NCBI RefSeq assembly: GCF_037038585.1
Contig: NW_027288510.1
Span: 1,369,001 to 1,433,000 of the forward strand
Origin: Patagioenas fasciata
Lineage: Eukaryota > Chordata > Aves > Columbiformes > Columbidae
Length of the DNA stretch: 64,000 bases
Direction of reading: 5' to 3'
Positions within the stretch are counted from its first letter, which is position 1, and every line of letters begins with the position of its first letter. The position numbers and the translations under genes are program-made. Positions 34,100-44,900 of the stretch are shown one piece after another. The notes beneath the pieces were generated by a model that had not been told where the DNA came from, searched no databases, and worked only from the letters and a program-made list of their open reading frames with translations.

Positions 34100-35795
34100 C
34101 CAATGTCCTCCACGTGGTGCTGGTGGATGGATCCAGCTCAGCACAGGGTGGGGTGCCCGACTACTCTTCCTGGGCCCCCCCCAAATCCTGCTGTGAACCA
34201 GCAGGTCCCAGTACAGCCCAGCACCGCTGTGCCTGCCCAGGGGGTTGCAGCCAGTGGGGGGTGCCCAGGAGTGGGTGCTGACAGTTTGGGGGAGCACCCG
34301 CCTGGCCCCAGCCCAGGGCAGCATGTTGGGGTGATCCTGGGTCCCCACACCGTGACACTCAGCAGCAGCCACTACGTGTGTGTCACAGGGCTGTGCTTGT
34401 CCCCCTGTCCCCTGCAGGGCTGGGGACACACACACATACCCAAGCACCTCAGAGCCCCCACCACCCCCTCCCACAGGCATCCCCACTCTGATGCCTTCAT
34501 CACCCTGAGCATCCTCACCTGCACCCCCATGCTCCTGGACACCAATTTAAGCCCAGCAGCCCCAGTGCTGGGATGTGTTGTGCTCAGCTCTGTTCCCTGT
34601 GCCCACTTTGGGGGTTTCCTGCTTTATCTGCCCCCACTTAGGTGTTTTATTTCCCCCTGATGGATGCTGGATGTGCAGTGGGACCTGCTGCTGCTGCCAT
34701 GGTCCCCCTTTGCTGCCCAGGGTGGGGGTGCTGGGACCACCTGCAGCCCTAGCTCATTTGGGGGGCAATGACTGGCAAACCAGCCTTCCCCCCACCCCGG
34801 GGGCACCCATTCTGCCCCCCTCTCTGTGCACTCTAGGTTCTCCCCATCCCTCTTCCCCTCTGCATCCTCTCTCCAGTTCCTCTGATCCCAAATATCACAG
34901 CTCCTGTGCTTCCCCCTCACACCCCCCATGCCCCAGATTCTTTCCTGGGTCTCCCCCATTCCTCTTTACCCCTCCAAATCCCCTCCAGCTCCGTTGCCCT
35001 CCGCAGGACTTTGCTCCTGTCCCCTGCTCAATCACCACTATCCCCACCGAGCACCTTCAGCTTGGCTCTGGTCCGTGCATGCTCACTCCCACCCTGTGTG
35101 ACACCCCCTGCACCGTCCCATCCCTTTCCCCCTCCCCATATACACTTGGATCCTCTCTGGACCTGTCTCCAAGACCCTCCCTGGGTTTCTGTGCCCCCTG
35201 CTCTGCTCCAAGCTCCTCTGGGGCCACCCAGACCCCTCTGTCCCTTCCTCTGCTCCCCGTGCAGCAGAGCGGCCTGTGAGAGCTCGGGCAGGATGTGCTC
35301 CCCGTGTTCCCCCTGGATGGGACCCTGCCCCACGGTCTCACAGCGAATAGAGCCTGGAAAGAGGCTTTTCTGTCATCCGCTCTGGGTCGCCCATGGCGTG
35401 GCTGGGCTGGGACAAGCACCAGCCGCCTCCTTCCCCAGGGGAGCTGGAGCTGGTCACATCGTTGTGCAGGTTTTGGCAGTCGTTCTCCTTGCTGGTGTTC
35501 TTCAGATGACCTGAATCCCAGAGCACAAAATCTTTCCCATTGAGATTTCTCCCAAACAGGCACGGGTGTCAGAGCCGGCGAGCTCCAGAGTGAGCGCTGT
35601 GCTGTCCCCGCGCTGTCCTTTGTCCCTGCGTGAGCAGTGAAAGCCGGGCAACTGTGTGGGGGTGTTATTTTTCTCTGCTAAAGTGGCTGAAGCATTTCAA
35701 AGGGTTTCCCCAGGTGTTCTTGGCAGAGAGCTAAAGCCAGGCACATTTCCCTGGCCTCTGCATCACCCAAGACACTTCAGTTCTGCTTTTCCACC
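34100..35795. other. Pyrimidine-rich, low-complexity stretch; no gene recognised
   Basis: CT/CCC-rich on the plus strand, which keeps long frames open by chance. I found no exon with both a believable acceptor and donor. Confidence 0.4.
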
Positions 35796-35799
35796 AAGC

Positions 35800-36200
35800 T
35801 GAGTGGTGTTGTCGATGCGCTGGAGGGAAGGGGTAGCATCCAGAGGGACCTGGACAGGCTGGGGGGTCCATGTGAACCTCGTGAAATTCAACCAGGCCAA
35901 GTGCAAGGTCCTGCACCTGGGTCAGGGCAATACCCAGTACCAGCACAGACTGGGGGAGGATGGATGGATGGATGGATGGATGGATGGATGGATGGATGGA
36001 TGGATAGCAACCCTGTGGAGAAGGGCTGGTGGGTGACAAAAGGGACATAAGTCTGCAATGTGCATTTGCAGCCCAGAGAGCCAAGTGTCTCCTGGGCCAC
36101 ATCACCAGCAGGTGGAGGGAGGGGATGCTCCCCCTCTGCTCTGCTCTCCTGGGGCCCCCCAGAGAACCGAGTCCAACTCTGGGTTGTCCGGCACAAGACA
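35800..36200 (+). mobile_element. CR1 LINE fragment with an internal tetranucleotide run
   Basis: Sense CR1: [20 protein letters not shown], then CAFAAQRAKCLLGH in another frame. A GATG/GGAT run of about 12 units (35959-36006) interrupts the coding-derived part. Confidence 0.85.
35959..36006 (+). repeat. (GGAT)n microsatellite
   Basis: Uninterrupted 4-base repeat inside the CR1 fragment. Confidence 0.95.
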
Positions 36201-36844
36201 GACATGGACCCCAGGGGCTCTGTCCCTCTGTCACCAGTGCTGCCTCAGTCCCACCCTGCTCCCTCCAGCATTTTAGAACGATGCTAAAACCCAACCTGTG
36301 GCTGGTGATGCCAACCCAGGCGATGTGTGGGTCAAAAATCACCATCACATATATTAACCCTCCTAAAACCAACATGGAAATGGCAGATGTTTGTGCCTCC
36401 TTGTGTGGATGCAGCTCTGGCTGCCTCGTCCCGCATCCCACCCTTGCAGCTCCAGGACAGACCCCACACTGGTGGCCCTGCCTGCATCTCCCGTCCCAGA
36501 ACAGCCAAAGGAGCCGCTTGTTTTGGCCTCCAACTGGCTGATTTAGCCTGGTTCCCTTTCTCCATGAAGGATAAAACCCGGTGCTGAGGCTCCGGTGTCA
36601 GTCCCAGCCTGTGCCTACCCTTCGTTGTGTGATTTCATGTGATTTTGATCACATCCTTGAAAACAAAAAGAACCTCCAACCCACTCAGTCTCAGCCCTCC
36701 CAAGGCAGAGATATTTCCGCGTGGTGAACGCTCCCATGCAAATTCTCCCATGTCCTATTTTAGGTTTCTCGCCGGCACTGGCTGCAGACAACTGCGCTGG
36801 AGCTCCTGTCAAGCCTTAGACAAGGGTCTCAGGGATATGGGTCA

Positions 36845-36912
36845 GTGCCAGGGGTGGGTTATGGTTGGGTTCCATGATCTTGAGGGTCTTTTCCAACCAA
36901 AATGATTAATGA
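36845..36912 (+). mobile_element. CR1 3' tail fragment
   Basis: 'ttgggttccatgatcttgag' and 'ggtcttttccaaccaaaatg' is the last part of a CR1 tail. Confidence 0.75.
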
Positions 36913-37129
36913 GTTTTTAGGGTTTATCCCAAATGATGGGAACCCCCGGTTCCAGCTCTGCTCTTTACCAAATACCTTTTAGAGGCTGAAGAGGAAGGAG
37001 ACGCAACACCTCAGCATACGGGGGGTCTTCCCCAAAGCTTCCCAGTGTCCCTTCTGTCTCCTCTGCACATCAGGGCAGGGCACAAGGGACAAAGTACCAC
37101 CAGCACGCTCTGAAAGGTCATCATTTCTA

Positions 37130-37225
37130 CCAGCTGCAACCTGATCTGGGTGAAGATGTCCCTGCTCATGGCAGAGGTTGGACTGCATGAACTGTGAAGG
37201 TCCCTTCCAACCCAAACTGTTCTGT
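37130..37225 (+). mobile_element. CR1 3' tail fragment
   Basis: 'gaagatgtccctgctcatgg', 'gaggttggactgcatgaact' and 'cccttccaacccaaactg' match a CR1 tail. Confidence 0.8.
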
Positions 37226-37254
37226 GAGTCTGATGGCTGCACTCCAGTGGCGGG

Positions 37255-37715
37255 GATTCAGTTCAGGAGGGACCCAGGTTTTCAGGAATGCGGACCCAGG
37301 AGTTTGGGAGAGAGGACCCAGGAGTCCTGGAGAGAGGACCCAGGCGTCCGGGAAAGGGACCCAGGAGTTCAGGCGGGGATTCAGGTCAGGAGGGACCCAG
37401 GAGTTCGGGAAAGGGACCCAGGCGTTCAGGAAAGGGGACCCAGGAGTTCGGGAAAGGGACCCAGGAGTTCGGGAGAGAGGACCCAGGAGTTCAAGTGGGG
37501 ATTTAGTTCAGGAGGGACCCAGGAGTACCCCTAAGGACCCAGTAGTTGGGGAGGGACCCAGGAATTTGGGAAAGGGACCCAGGAGTCCTGGAGAGGGGAC
37601 CCAGGAGTTCGGGAAAGGGGACCCAGGGGTACCCCTAAGGACCCAGTAGTTGGGGGGGGACCCAGGAGTGCCCCAAGGGACCCAGGAGTTCGGGAGAGAG
37701 GACCCAGGCGTTCGG
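37255..37715 (+). repeat. Minisatellite, ~21-28 bp unit
   Basis: Repeated 'gggacccaggagttcgggaa' type units with variants (gttcagg, tcctggag, taccccta). A block around 37520-37560 is repeated at 37628-37670. It directly abuts the CpG island at 37715. Confidence 0.9.
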
Positions 37716-37990
37716 GCGATCCCGCTGCGTGGCCACGCCCCCTCCCCATCACCCCGCCCCCCTCTCCTTGGCCCCGCCCCCTCCGCCCCTGCACCGCGCG
37801 GCCTCCCCGGAGCCGAGCGGGCTCCGTCCCTCTCCTCCCCCCCCGCCCCCCCTGTGCTCCGGGTGCCAAGTTTGAATCCCCCCGCAGCCGCCTCCTCCCC
37901 CCGCTCCCTCGGTGTGCGGGGCCTTGCGGGAGCGCTGCGTGCGGGGCAATGCGGGGCGGGAGCCCCCGGCGCCCCCGGGATGCGTGAAGG
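37715..37990. promoter_or_regulatory. CpG island with GC boxes
   Basis: Several GGGCGG-type boxes (on the minus strand) and many CpGs. No attached exon was identified on either strand. Confidence 0.45.
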
Positions 37991-38142
37991 CGGCCGGCAG
38001 GGCCTGCGGCTGAGAGGAATCAACCTGACAAGAGGTTTTGTTCCATGGAACAGGACAGGATGGGTCTTCCCTGAATATCGCTGGATCTCTTACAGTTGGA
38101 TTAATATTAGGATGGCAACCAGCCCTGTAGCCATAGAACTCT

Positions 38143-38513
38143 TGTAATCAGTAACCAAACTCTGTTCTTAAAGCTGACATAGATTTATGGTATATTCTTA
38201 CAAGGCAGGTAACTGTAACCGAGCCTTATTCTTAAGGTGGACATAGATTTACGATATATTCTTTTAAAGTTGGTACCGTAGAAAATAACTGATAATTGTA
38301 GCATCTTTTAGATAGGAAGTTTGTGTTATTACAGGTGTGGAATATTCTAATGGTTGTCAGGGGTGTAATGAATATGTATGTGACTGACTTGTATAATAAG
38401 GTATGGTCTGAATCAGCTGTTGGAAGCTTTGGGTGCGAACCCCTGGTTTCCCAGCGCTGGAATAAAGCACCGCATGGAACTGTGCCCGTGGTTCTGTGTC
38501 CTGATTGCTGACA
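38143..38513 (+). mobile_element. Solo LTR
   Basis: About 371 bases from TGTAATCAG to GCTGACA, with AATAAA at 38461-38466. Two imperfect copies of a ~40-base block (38164-38203 and 38231-38270, 'ttaaagctgacatagattta' type) lie inside. No matching second LTR or clear target duplication was seen. Confidence 0.65.
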
Positions 38514-38597
38514 TTAGCACAAATCACAACTGCATTTTTCACATCCTCCTCCTCCTCCTCCTCCCGCTCCTGTCCGGGATGTGCAGCTGCAGCAGGC

Positions 38598-38998
38598 TCA
38601 GTGCCAGGGCCACAAGGTGCAGGGGCACCAAGAGCGGGGCCGCAGCCGAGCGGGTCCAGCAGAGCCTTGGGGAGGGCTGCCCTTGGAGCAGGGCCGGAGC
38701 TCCAGCCCTCTCCCTGCAGGCCTTTCCCTGCCCCCCCAGCGCTCACCCACTGCCCAGCGCAGCCTCACAGCCACCAAGGAAACACCCACATCGTGAGACC
38801 CAGCGGTTTGCAGGGGGGGCTTTACTGATGGGGGCAAGAGCTGGTGCCAGCAGCCTGGCTGGCACTGGCGCTCGTCACGCCGGAGAAGGCTCTTGCTGGA
38901 CGTCTCTTTCGCGAGCCTCAGCGCCTGAGACGGTCTCCTGGCACTGGCCGACGTGGAGCAGATCCGCTCTCCAGAGCTGCGGAGTTGAGTACAAAGCT
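38598..38998 (-). CDS. CCDC81-like terminal exon (tentative)
   Basis: Follows acceptor GACTGCAG in the phase required by the preceding exon (39407-39275) and runs 133 codons to TGA. It is Arg/Ser/Cys-rich (SKSLLRRDERQCQPGCWHQ) and unlike the CCDC81 C-terminus. No AATAAA is seen soon after it, so the true end could be an earlier exon or alternative splice. Confidence 0.4.
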
Positions 38999-41900
38999 CT
39001 GCAGTCTTGTATGCACAGAGGTGCAGAGCAACAAGTCTGGTCAGGACACCTGTGGTGGGATCTGCTGCTGTCTGGAGAGAGCAGGTCCAGGTCCCTGGGG
39101 TGCAGTCCCACCCTGCTGCTCTCCGTGCCCCAAGGGCTGTCAGGAAAACACCCTCTTTGCCCAGCTCTGGCCTGAAGCTGGCCCACACCCCCTTTTTCAG
39201 AGGCGAGCACTCCAAAAGGCAAACACTCAACTGGGAATGCTCTTTCCCCAGTTGTTTTTCACGGCCTGCGGTACCTGGGCCTCCCATTGCTCTGGCTCTT
39301 TTTTCCAGGCCTTTGGCGGTGCCACTGCTGCGCTTCTGCTCTATCTTGCTGCACAAGGACTCCCAGAGCTTGCGTGTTTCCTCCTCCGTGCACGCGCGGG
39401 GCTGCGCCTGCAGGACCACGGCAATGCAGCAGCAGGCAGTGTTGGTGTCCCTGGCAGGGGCTGGGGGGATTTCAGCGCCCCCCTCCCTCCTGCCCCTTCT
39501 TTTCAGCCTCTCCATCAGCCCTGCTTTGCTCACGGTCCCGACTGCAGAGCCTTTCTGCAACGACCCCTGAGCCAAGGGAGCGCGGGGCTGAAAGCAACCC
39601 GGCTGCTTGCTGTCCCAGACCAGCCTGGCCGCACCGTTGCGCCGTCGCCATTACAAACGCCACCACATCGAGCCTTGGGGACGTACCGGTCCTGCCCTCC
39701 TCTCCCCCGCCTTGGCAGGGGGTGCAGCCTGGGGTGCAGCTTCCCGCAGGTGTTGGCTGCTGCCTGCCTCTTTCCCCGACCGTTCCCAGCGCAGCACGGC
39801 CAGCTCGCTGCAGACACACAGCGGGAGGAGGTGGTGTGAGCACAGGAGCGCGCTCCAGCCGGGCTCCCAGCTGGGCGCCAGCCGCGGCCGCAGGAGCGGC
39901 TCTGCCGAGAGGCCAGTGCCAGGAGAAGCGGCTCTCTCCCGCGGGGCTGCGGGGAGCAGGAGGAAGGGACTGCGGGAGAGGAAGCGCTGCCCGTGTCCGG
40001 AGAGATTTACCACTGGAGCTTGTCCTGCAGATCCAGCTGCTCATCCCTCTCCCCTCTCCTCTTGCGGGCCACCTGCCCCAGGATGCAGGTCACCACCTCC
40101 CGCAGGGCCCGGTCTGTCCGTGGGGAAAGGCTCCTGCAACAGCAAGGACAAAGTCTCCCTGACTCTGCAGCTGGGACCGTCCTGCCTCTTCCCACACTCA
40201 GCCCCACAGCTATGCGGCCCCGTTCTGCCCCACAGCCCCCTGGAGGCAGGAGGGGTTTCAAGCCCCTGCTCTGGCCCCTGCCGTGGGGTCTAACCCAGCC
40301 CGTTCCCGTGGCTGCAGAAATCCCCGGGCGCCCTGTGCAGCCCCGTGGCTCGGGGGTTGGCTCCCTGTACCCACCACCTCTGGCTCACCCCCACCGCCCC
40401 AGGGCTCGGCTGGAGCGGGCACACTCGTACCGCTTCGGGGGGACGCTGTTGTCCTCAGGGACTGTGGGGGGCTCTTCTCCGGCCTCTTCCCAGTCCTCCA
40501 TAATGGTCCTGATCTCCAGCAGGTCCCAGCTGGACTCGTCTGACTCCACGCTGCTTGGGGAGCTGTCTGAGGAGCACTCGGGGGAGCTGGATTCCTGCAC
40601 AGGAGGAGACTCTCACACAACAGCCCCGCACCCGGAGGGTGCTGCTTCCCAGCACGCAGACCCCAGAACACTTCTGGATGGACCACAGGGGACAGGGAGA
40701 ACCGGGAGAAGGAGCTCAGCAGGCCCTGGGGTGACCTCTGAGTGTCACCAGGGTTTCACTGCAACTCTGTGTCCCCTTCTCGCTCAGGAAGGGCAGCATC
40801 ACCCGCCCGGCTCTGCTGCAGCAACGCTGCTGTGACGGCTTGGGTGCCAGAGGTGCTTTGCGGTCTCAGCCGCCCCGTGGGAGAAAGTGCTCTTCTTCTG
40901 CAGGAATCCCAAGTACCTGGCTCCTCTGCATCTCCTCTGGGTTTTCTGCCTTTCCTTCCACACCGGGTGTCTCCTTTTCTGCCTCGGCCTTTGCTGTCAT
41001 TGCTCCGGCTGACGGCCGTTTACTTTTTTCCCCTACCGCCGCCTCTTTTTTCTCCTTTTCCTCTCCTTCCAGGAATTTCTGGATATACTGTGGAAGTTTC
41101 TCCTCTTTCTTCTTCTGCCGTTTATTCTGGAGGCCGAATGAAATGCAATAGCAGGCAGCATCAGTCTGTCCTGCCACGGCTGAGCTGTTTCCCTCCCTTC
41201 CCTCCCTTCTCTTCTGCCTCGCTGTCCACGCTGGTTTGCTCCCAGGTTCCCGCAGGCTCCACCGAGGAGCCCGTCTGGGATGACCAGGGAGATCAGCCAC
41301 CACCGGGCTACAAACCAGCCGGCAGCTGGCGAGCCCAGACCAGCCCTGCAGCCACCGGGCCGACAGAAACAGCCCCACGTGAGGGCTCTGGGGGTGTTTC
41401 CAGGCTACTGGAAGTGACAAGTATATTCTCAACTGACAGTGACCCGCCTCTCTCCAAGCAAACACCAAAGCAACCGCTCAGTGGTCCCGTGAACACCCAG
41501 TGAAGAATCTTGTGAGCACTGGCATGTGTGGAGCAACGCTGCTCTACAGTCCAGTAGGATGTGCTCCTGCAGCATCCGGTGTCGGGTACCTTTTCTCTCC
41601 TCTCAATGGCTCTGGCTATGAAGTCCACTTCTCTGGGTGCAACCAGAGGCGGTAGCTTTCCTTTCTCCTCCTTTTCCTTCAAGCAGCTCCTCTGGATGAC
41701 CGGTAGCTGCCTGCAAAGACACAACAGGGCGTGTTGGCAGGAGCGCAGGAGGAGCTGGTTCTGCATCCTGTGCTTCCAGGTGGCGCACCTGCTTCTGCAG
41801 CAGAACGGGCTCTGCTCACAGCCTTGTGATCAAGTCCCCAGGCACAGAGAAGACCCCAAGCTCTCAGCCTCAGATGTGCCCAACAGCCCCCCTGCAACCC

Positions 41901-44900
41901 AGGATGCCCAGGTCTCGGCCCTCTCTTGCTGGAGCACCCAGAGGAACAGGGTCCTGTGCCCGGAGATAGCGCTACGCCCTGTACGGGCAGGGTGGGCGCT
42001 GGGGACACAGTGTCAAAGGGAGGAGGACACGAGCCCACGAGAAAAGCCATCCTGCCACTGAGCTCTCCGTAAGACAGGCGTCAGCGCAGAAGAGGCTCCT
42101 GGTTGCTCAGGGCAATCCTCTGCAGTAACTAACTGCAGAACTCTGTTCTCAGCAAACAGAAAGGCCAGGCTCATTTCAACCTGAAGGGAACGCCAAAATG
42201 ACCTTCTGCTCCTGGAACGAGCCTTTGCACTTGGCTACTCAAGAGATCTGCACATCGGAAGGGAAGAAAGAAATGGTGGTGCCAGCAGAGTCTGCCAAGA
42301 AGCTGCAGACACTGCCACAAGCAAGAAACCATGAGTCAGTGGGACGTGGGCAAAGCGCACGTGGGGTGTTTCCGGGAGAAACGTCTCGCTCCCACAGAGA
42401 CCGGAGCAGGGGGCCACGCTCACCCGTTTATGCGAGTGTCTCACCTGGCGCGAGGCTCACTCCCCTCGGCTTTCTGACCCTGCTCCGGCGTCACAGTCAG
42501 GGCAGGTAACCGATGTGGAGGAAGCCTGGCTCGACGGAGGAGGCGCTTCCCGGCAGCATCCTCTAGAAACGGGAAAGGAGACGGTTCTTCAGAACAGCAT
42601 CTCGGTGTTGTTCTGGGAACCGGGTGCCACTCGTGTGCCAGTTCCAAGGAGAGTGACGTGCGGGTCTGCTCAGGGCTGTGGTAACACTGGGGAAGGTGGT
42701 CCTTTTCATCCCTTTGGGGGAAAGCCATGTTTCCTGGGAGGTCTTAGGCCTCTTCTGACACTGTTTTTTCATCCAACGCCCCATGCCCACAGTGCACCGT
42801 TATTCCCTGGGGAAGACTGTTTGCATGGCTTTCTCTCATCCATGTGCTGAAATGGGGGGTTCCATGGGAGATACTGGTGCTGTCCAGGAGTCATTCTGGG
42901 GAGGGGAATCATTTATCTCAAGGGAACCCGGCTCTGGGGTTTCTGCCTTGGTCCCGTGCACACAGATTTGCTGCTGGGGCAGGTTCACACCACAGGCCGT
43001 CACCTTTTCCCTTCACACATCCGTTCAGGTCTATCAGCGCTGGCACTTTGGGCACGGTCTCAAGTTGGTACCTGGCAGAGGAAGAAGGCAGCAGGCTGAA
43101 GAAAGGACACCACGTTGTTTCCCACCGCAGCCCAACCCAGAGGGACGCAGCAGAAGCTCCAGTGCCGGGAGAGGCCCCGTCAGCCTGTGCCCGCGTTTCT
43201 CCATCCTTCCCTGAGAATGGCCGTCCTCCCACAAAACCCCCTTGCTGCTGCTGGGGAAATGACTCTGCTCATCGCGCACATGGAGAGCAGAGTATTATCT
43301 AGTGCTCTGGTTTTCTAAGACGCCTTTGAATTCTGATCTTGCCCTCCGAGTTCCTCGTAGAGCCTTGCAGATTAACGTTTCCGGACCTAAGAGCAGTCTC
43401 TCCCAGAGAGGAAAGAAAAGGAGCAGGAGAAACGTAGCAGGAAATGTTGCCTAAATGCGTCTCTAGGTCCACAGCAGGACAGATGCAGAAGCCGTGCCAC
43501 TGTCCCCCGTTCCTCCAAGTGAAGTCAAACGTACCATGGCAGGACGACAACACGTCCAGAAGAGGTCTGGGAAGCAGCGGTGTCATGGCGTGAGATGACC
43601 GAGTCCCTCATCTCCGGCATCTGCAACGAGGACAGAGGCGGATGACGGGAGGAGCGGATGACTGGGAAGGGCCGGCTGCTCGCTCCGCCTCAGCCCAGCG
43701 CCAGCAAAGAGCCAGAGCCGCCCAAGGGCTCTGGGCTCAGCAAGCCTTGCCCTGCCTGTGCCTCTGCTCCCGGCCCCCAGAGTGGGGCACGCAGCGCTCC
43801 CCGCCATCAACGCCGGCCTTTTCTCGCAAAGGGCAGCTCCTCTGGGGGCGGCTCTTGCAAAGCCGGGCCATTGCACGCCAGGGAGGTGCTCTGCAGAGAG
43901 CCTGCTGTGCTCTAGAGCTCCAGGAGCCCAGGGGCTGAATGAGGCATGGCCGGCCAGGGGAAAGCAGCCCCCAGAAAGCATTTCAGAAGCAGCAGGAGTG
44001 GCGCTGGGAAAGTGAAAATCCTACCTCGAGAAGAGCTTGCAGCATCTTGCCAGCGCCATTCAGCCTTTCCAGAAAGTCTAAGTAAAATCTCATTTTCACG
44101 TCTTTTCCCTGGACAATCAGCATGCCCACGTCCCTCCAGATGATGGCAACGTTCTGCCCGTTCTCTACGCAGGCATGGAAAAGGTGCGTGGTCCTTTCCA
44201 TGTAGAGCTGCACGGTGCCCTCAGAGACAGCGTTCTCTGAGGCTATCTGAGCATACGGCAGTTGCTCGAAATCTTGGTGGCCTGAAAGACGAGAGAAGAG
44301 GAACACATGAGCTTGCAGACCTGCTGGGCAGGCTACAATCAAAGGTCTGCAGCCTCCAGGCCCTCGGGCAACACTTTGGTACTGGGCTGTCTGGCTGGGC
44401 CAGCGCCTCTGAGGAGACGCTCGGCTTGTCCCTTCCTCTTAAAGCGGACAGTGAGGTGCGGAGCAGACAGCTGTGGCTTCTCTGATACAGAAAGGGAAAC
44501 AAAGAGTCTTAGGCACTTGGTGGGAAGAAGAGTGACTGCGGGACAAAGTGGGGAGATAGGCGCCAGGTCCCAGGGCAGCTGGAGGGTGCCAGCCCACACT
44601 CGGTGCTGTCGTTGTCTTTAGAGAGAAACGCACCCCAAACACAGCCCCAAGCTCTTGGTGCTCCCCGGGGTCCCACAACAGCTGCCCCAAAGGCAGCAGT
44701 GACCAGAAGGCGCAGGTGTCCCGCCAGTGGCTTTTGGAAGGAACCGTCTTTCCCCCCTGGGTTTCCCCTGCTTTTCCCCCGTGCAAGGAGGCTGAGGGAG
44801 CTGGAAGAGCCCCGGCATTTGCCTGGACGAGGTCTAGAGCAGCGGAAAGGGGGAGCAAGAGTTGAAGCATCATGGAACCAGAAGACACCACACCAAGGAA

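Noticed and set aside
34013-35514. Several 170-235-codon frames in the CT-rich stretch
   Set aside because: Low-complexity pyrimidine bias. The translations are Pro/Ser-rich without splice structure or recognisable domains.
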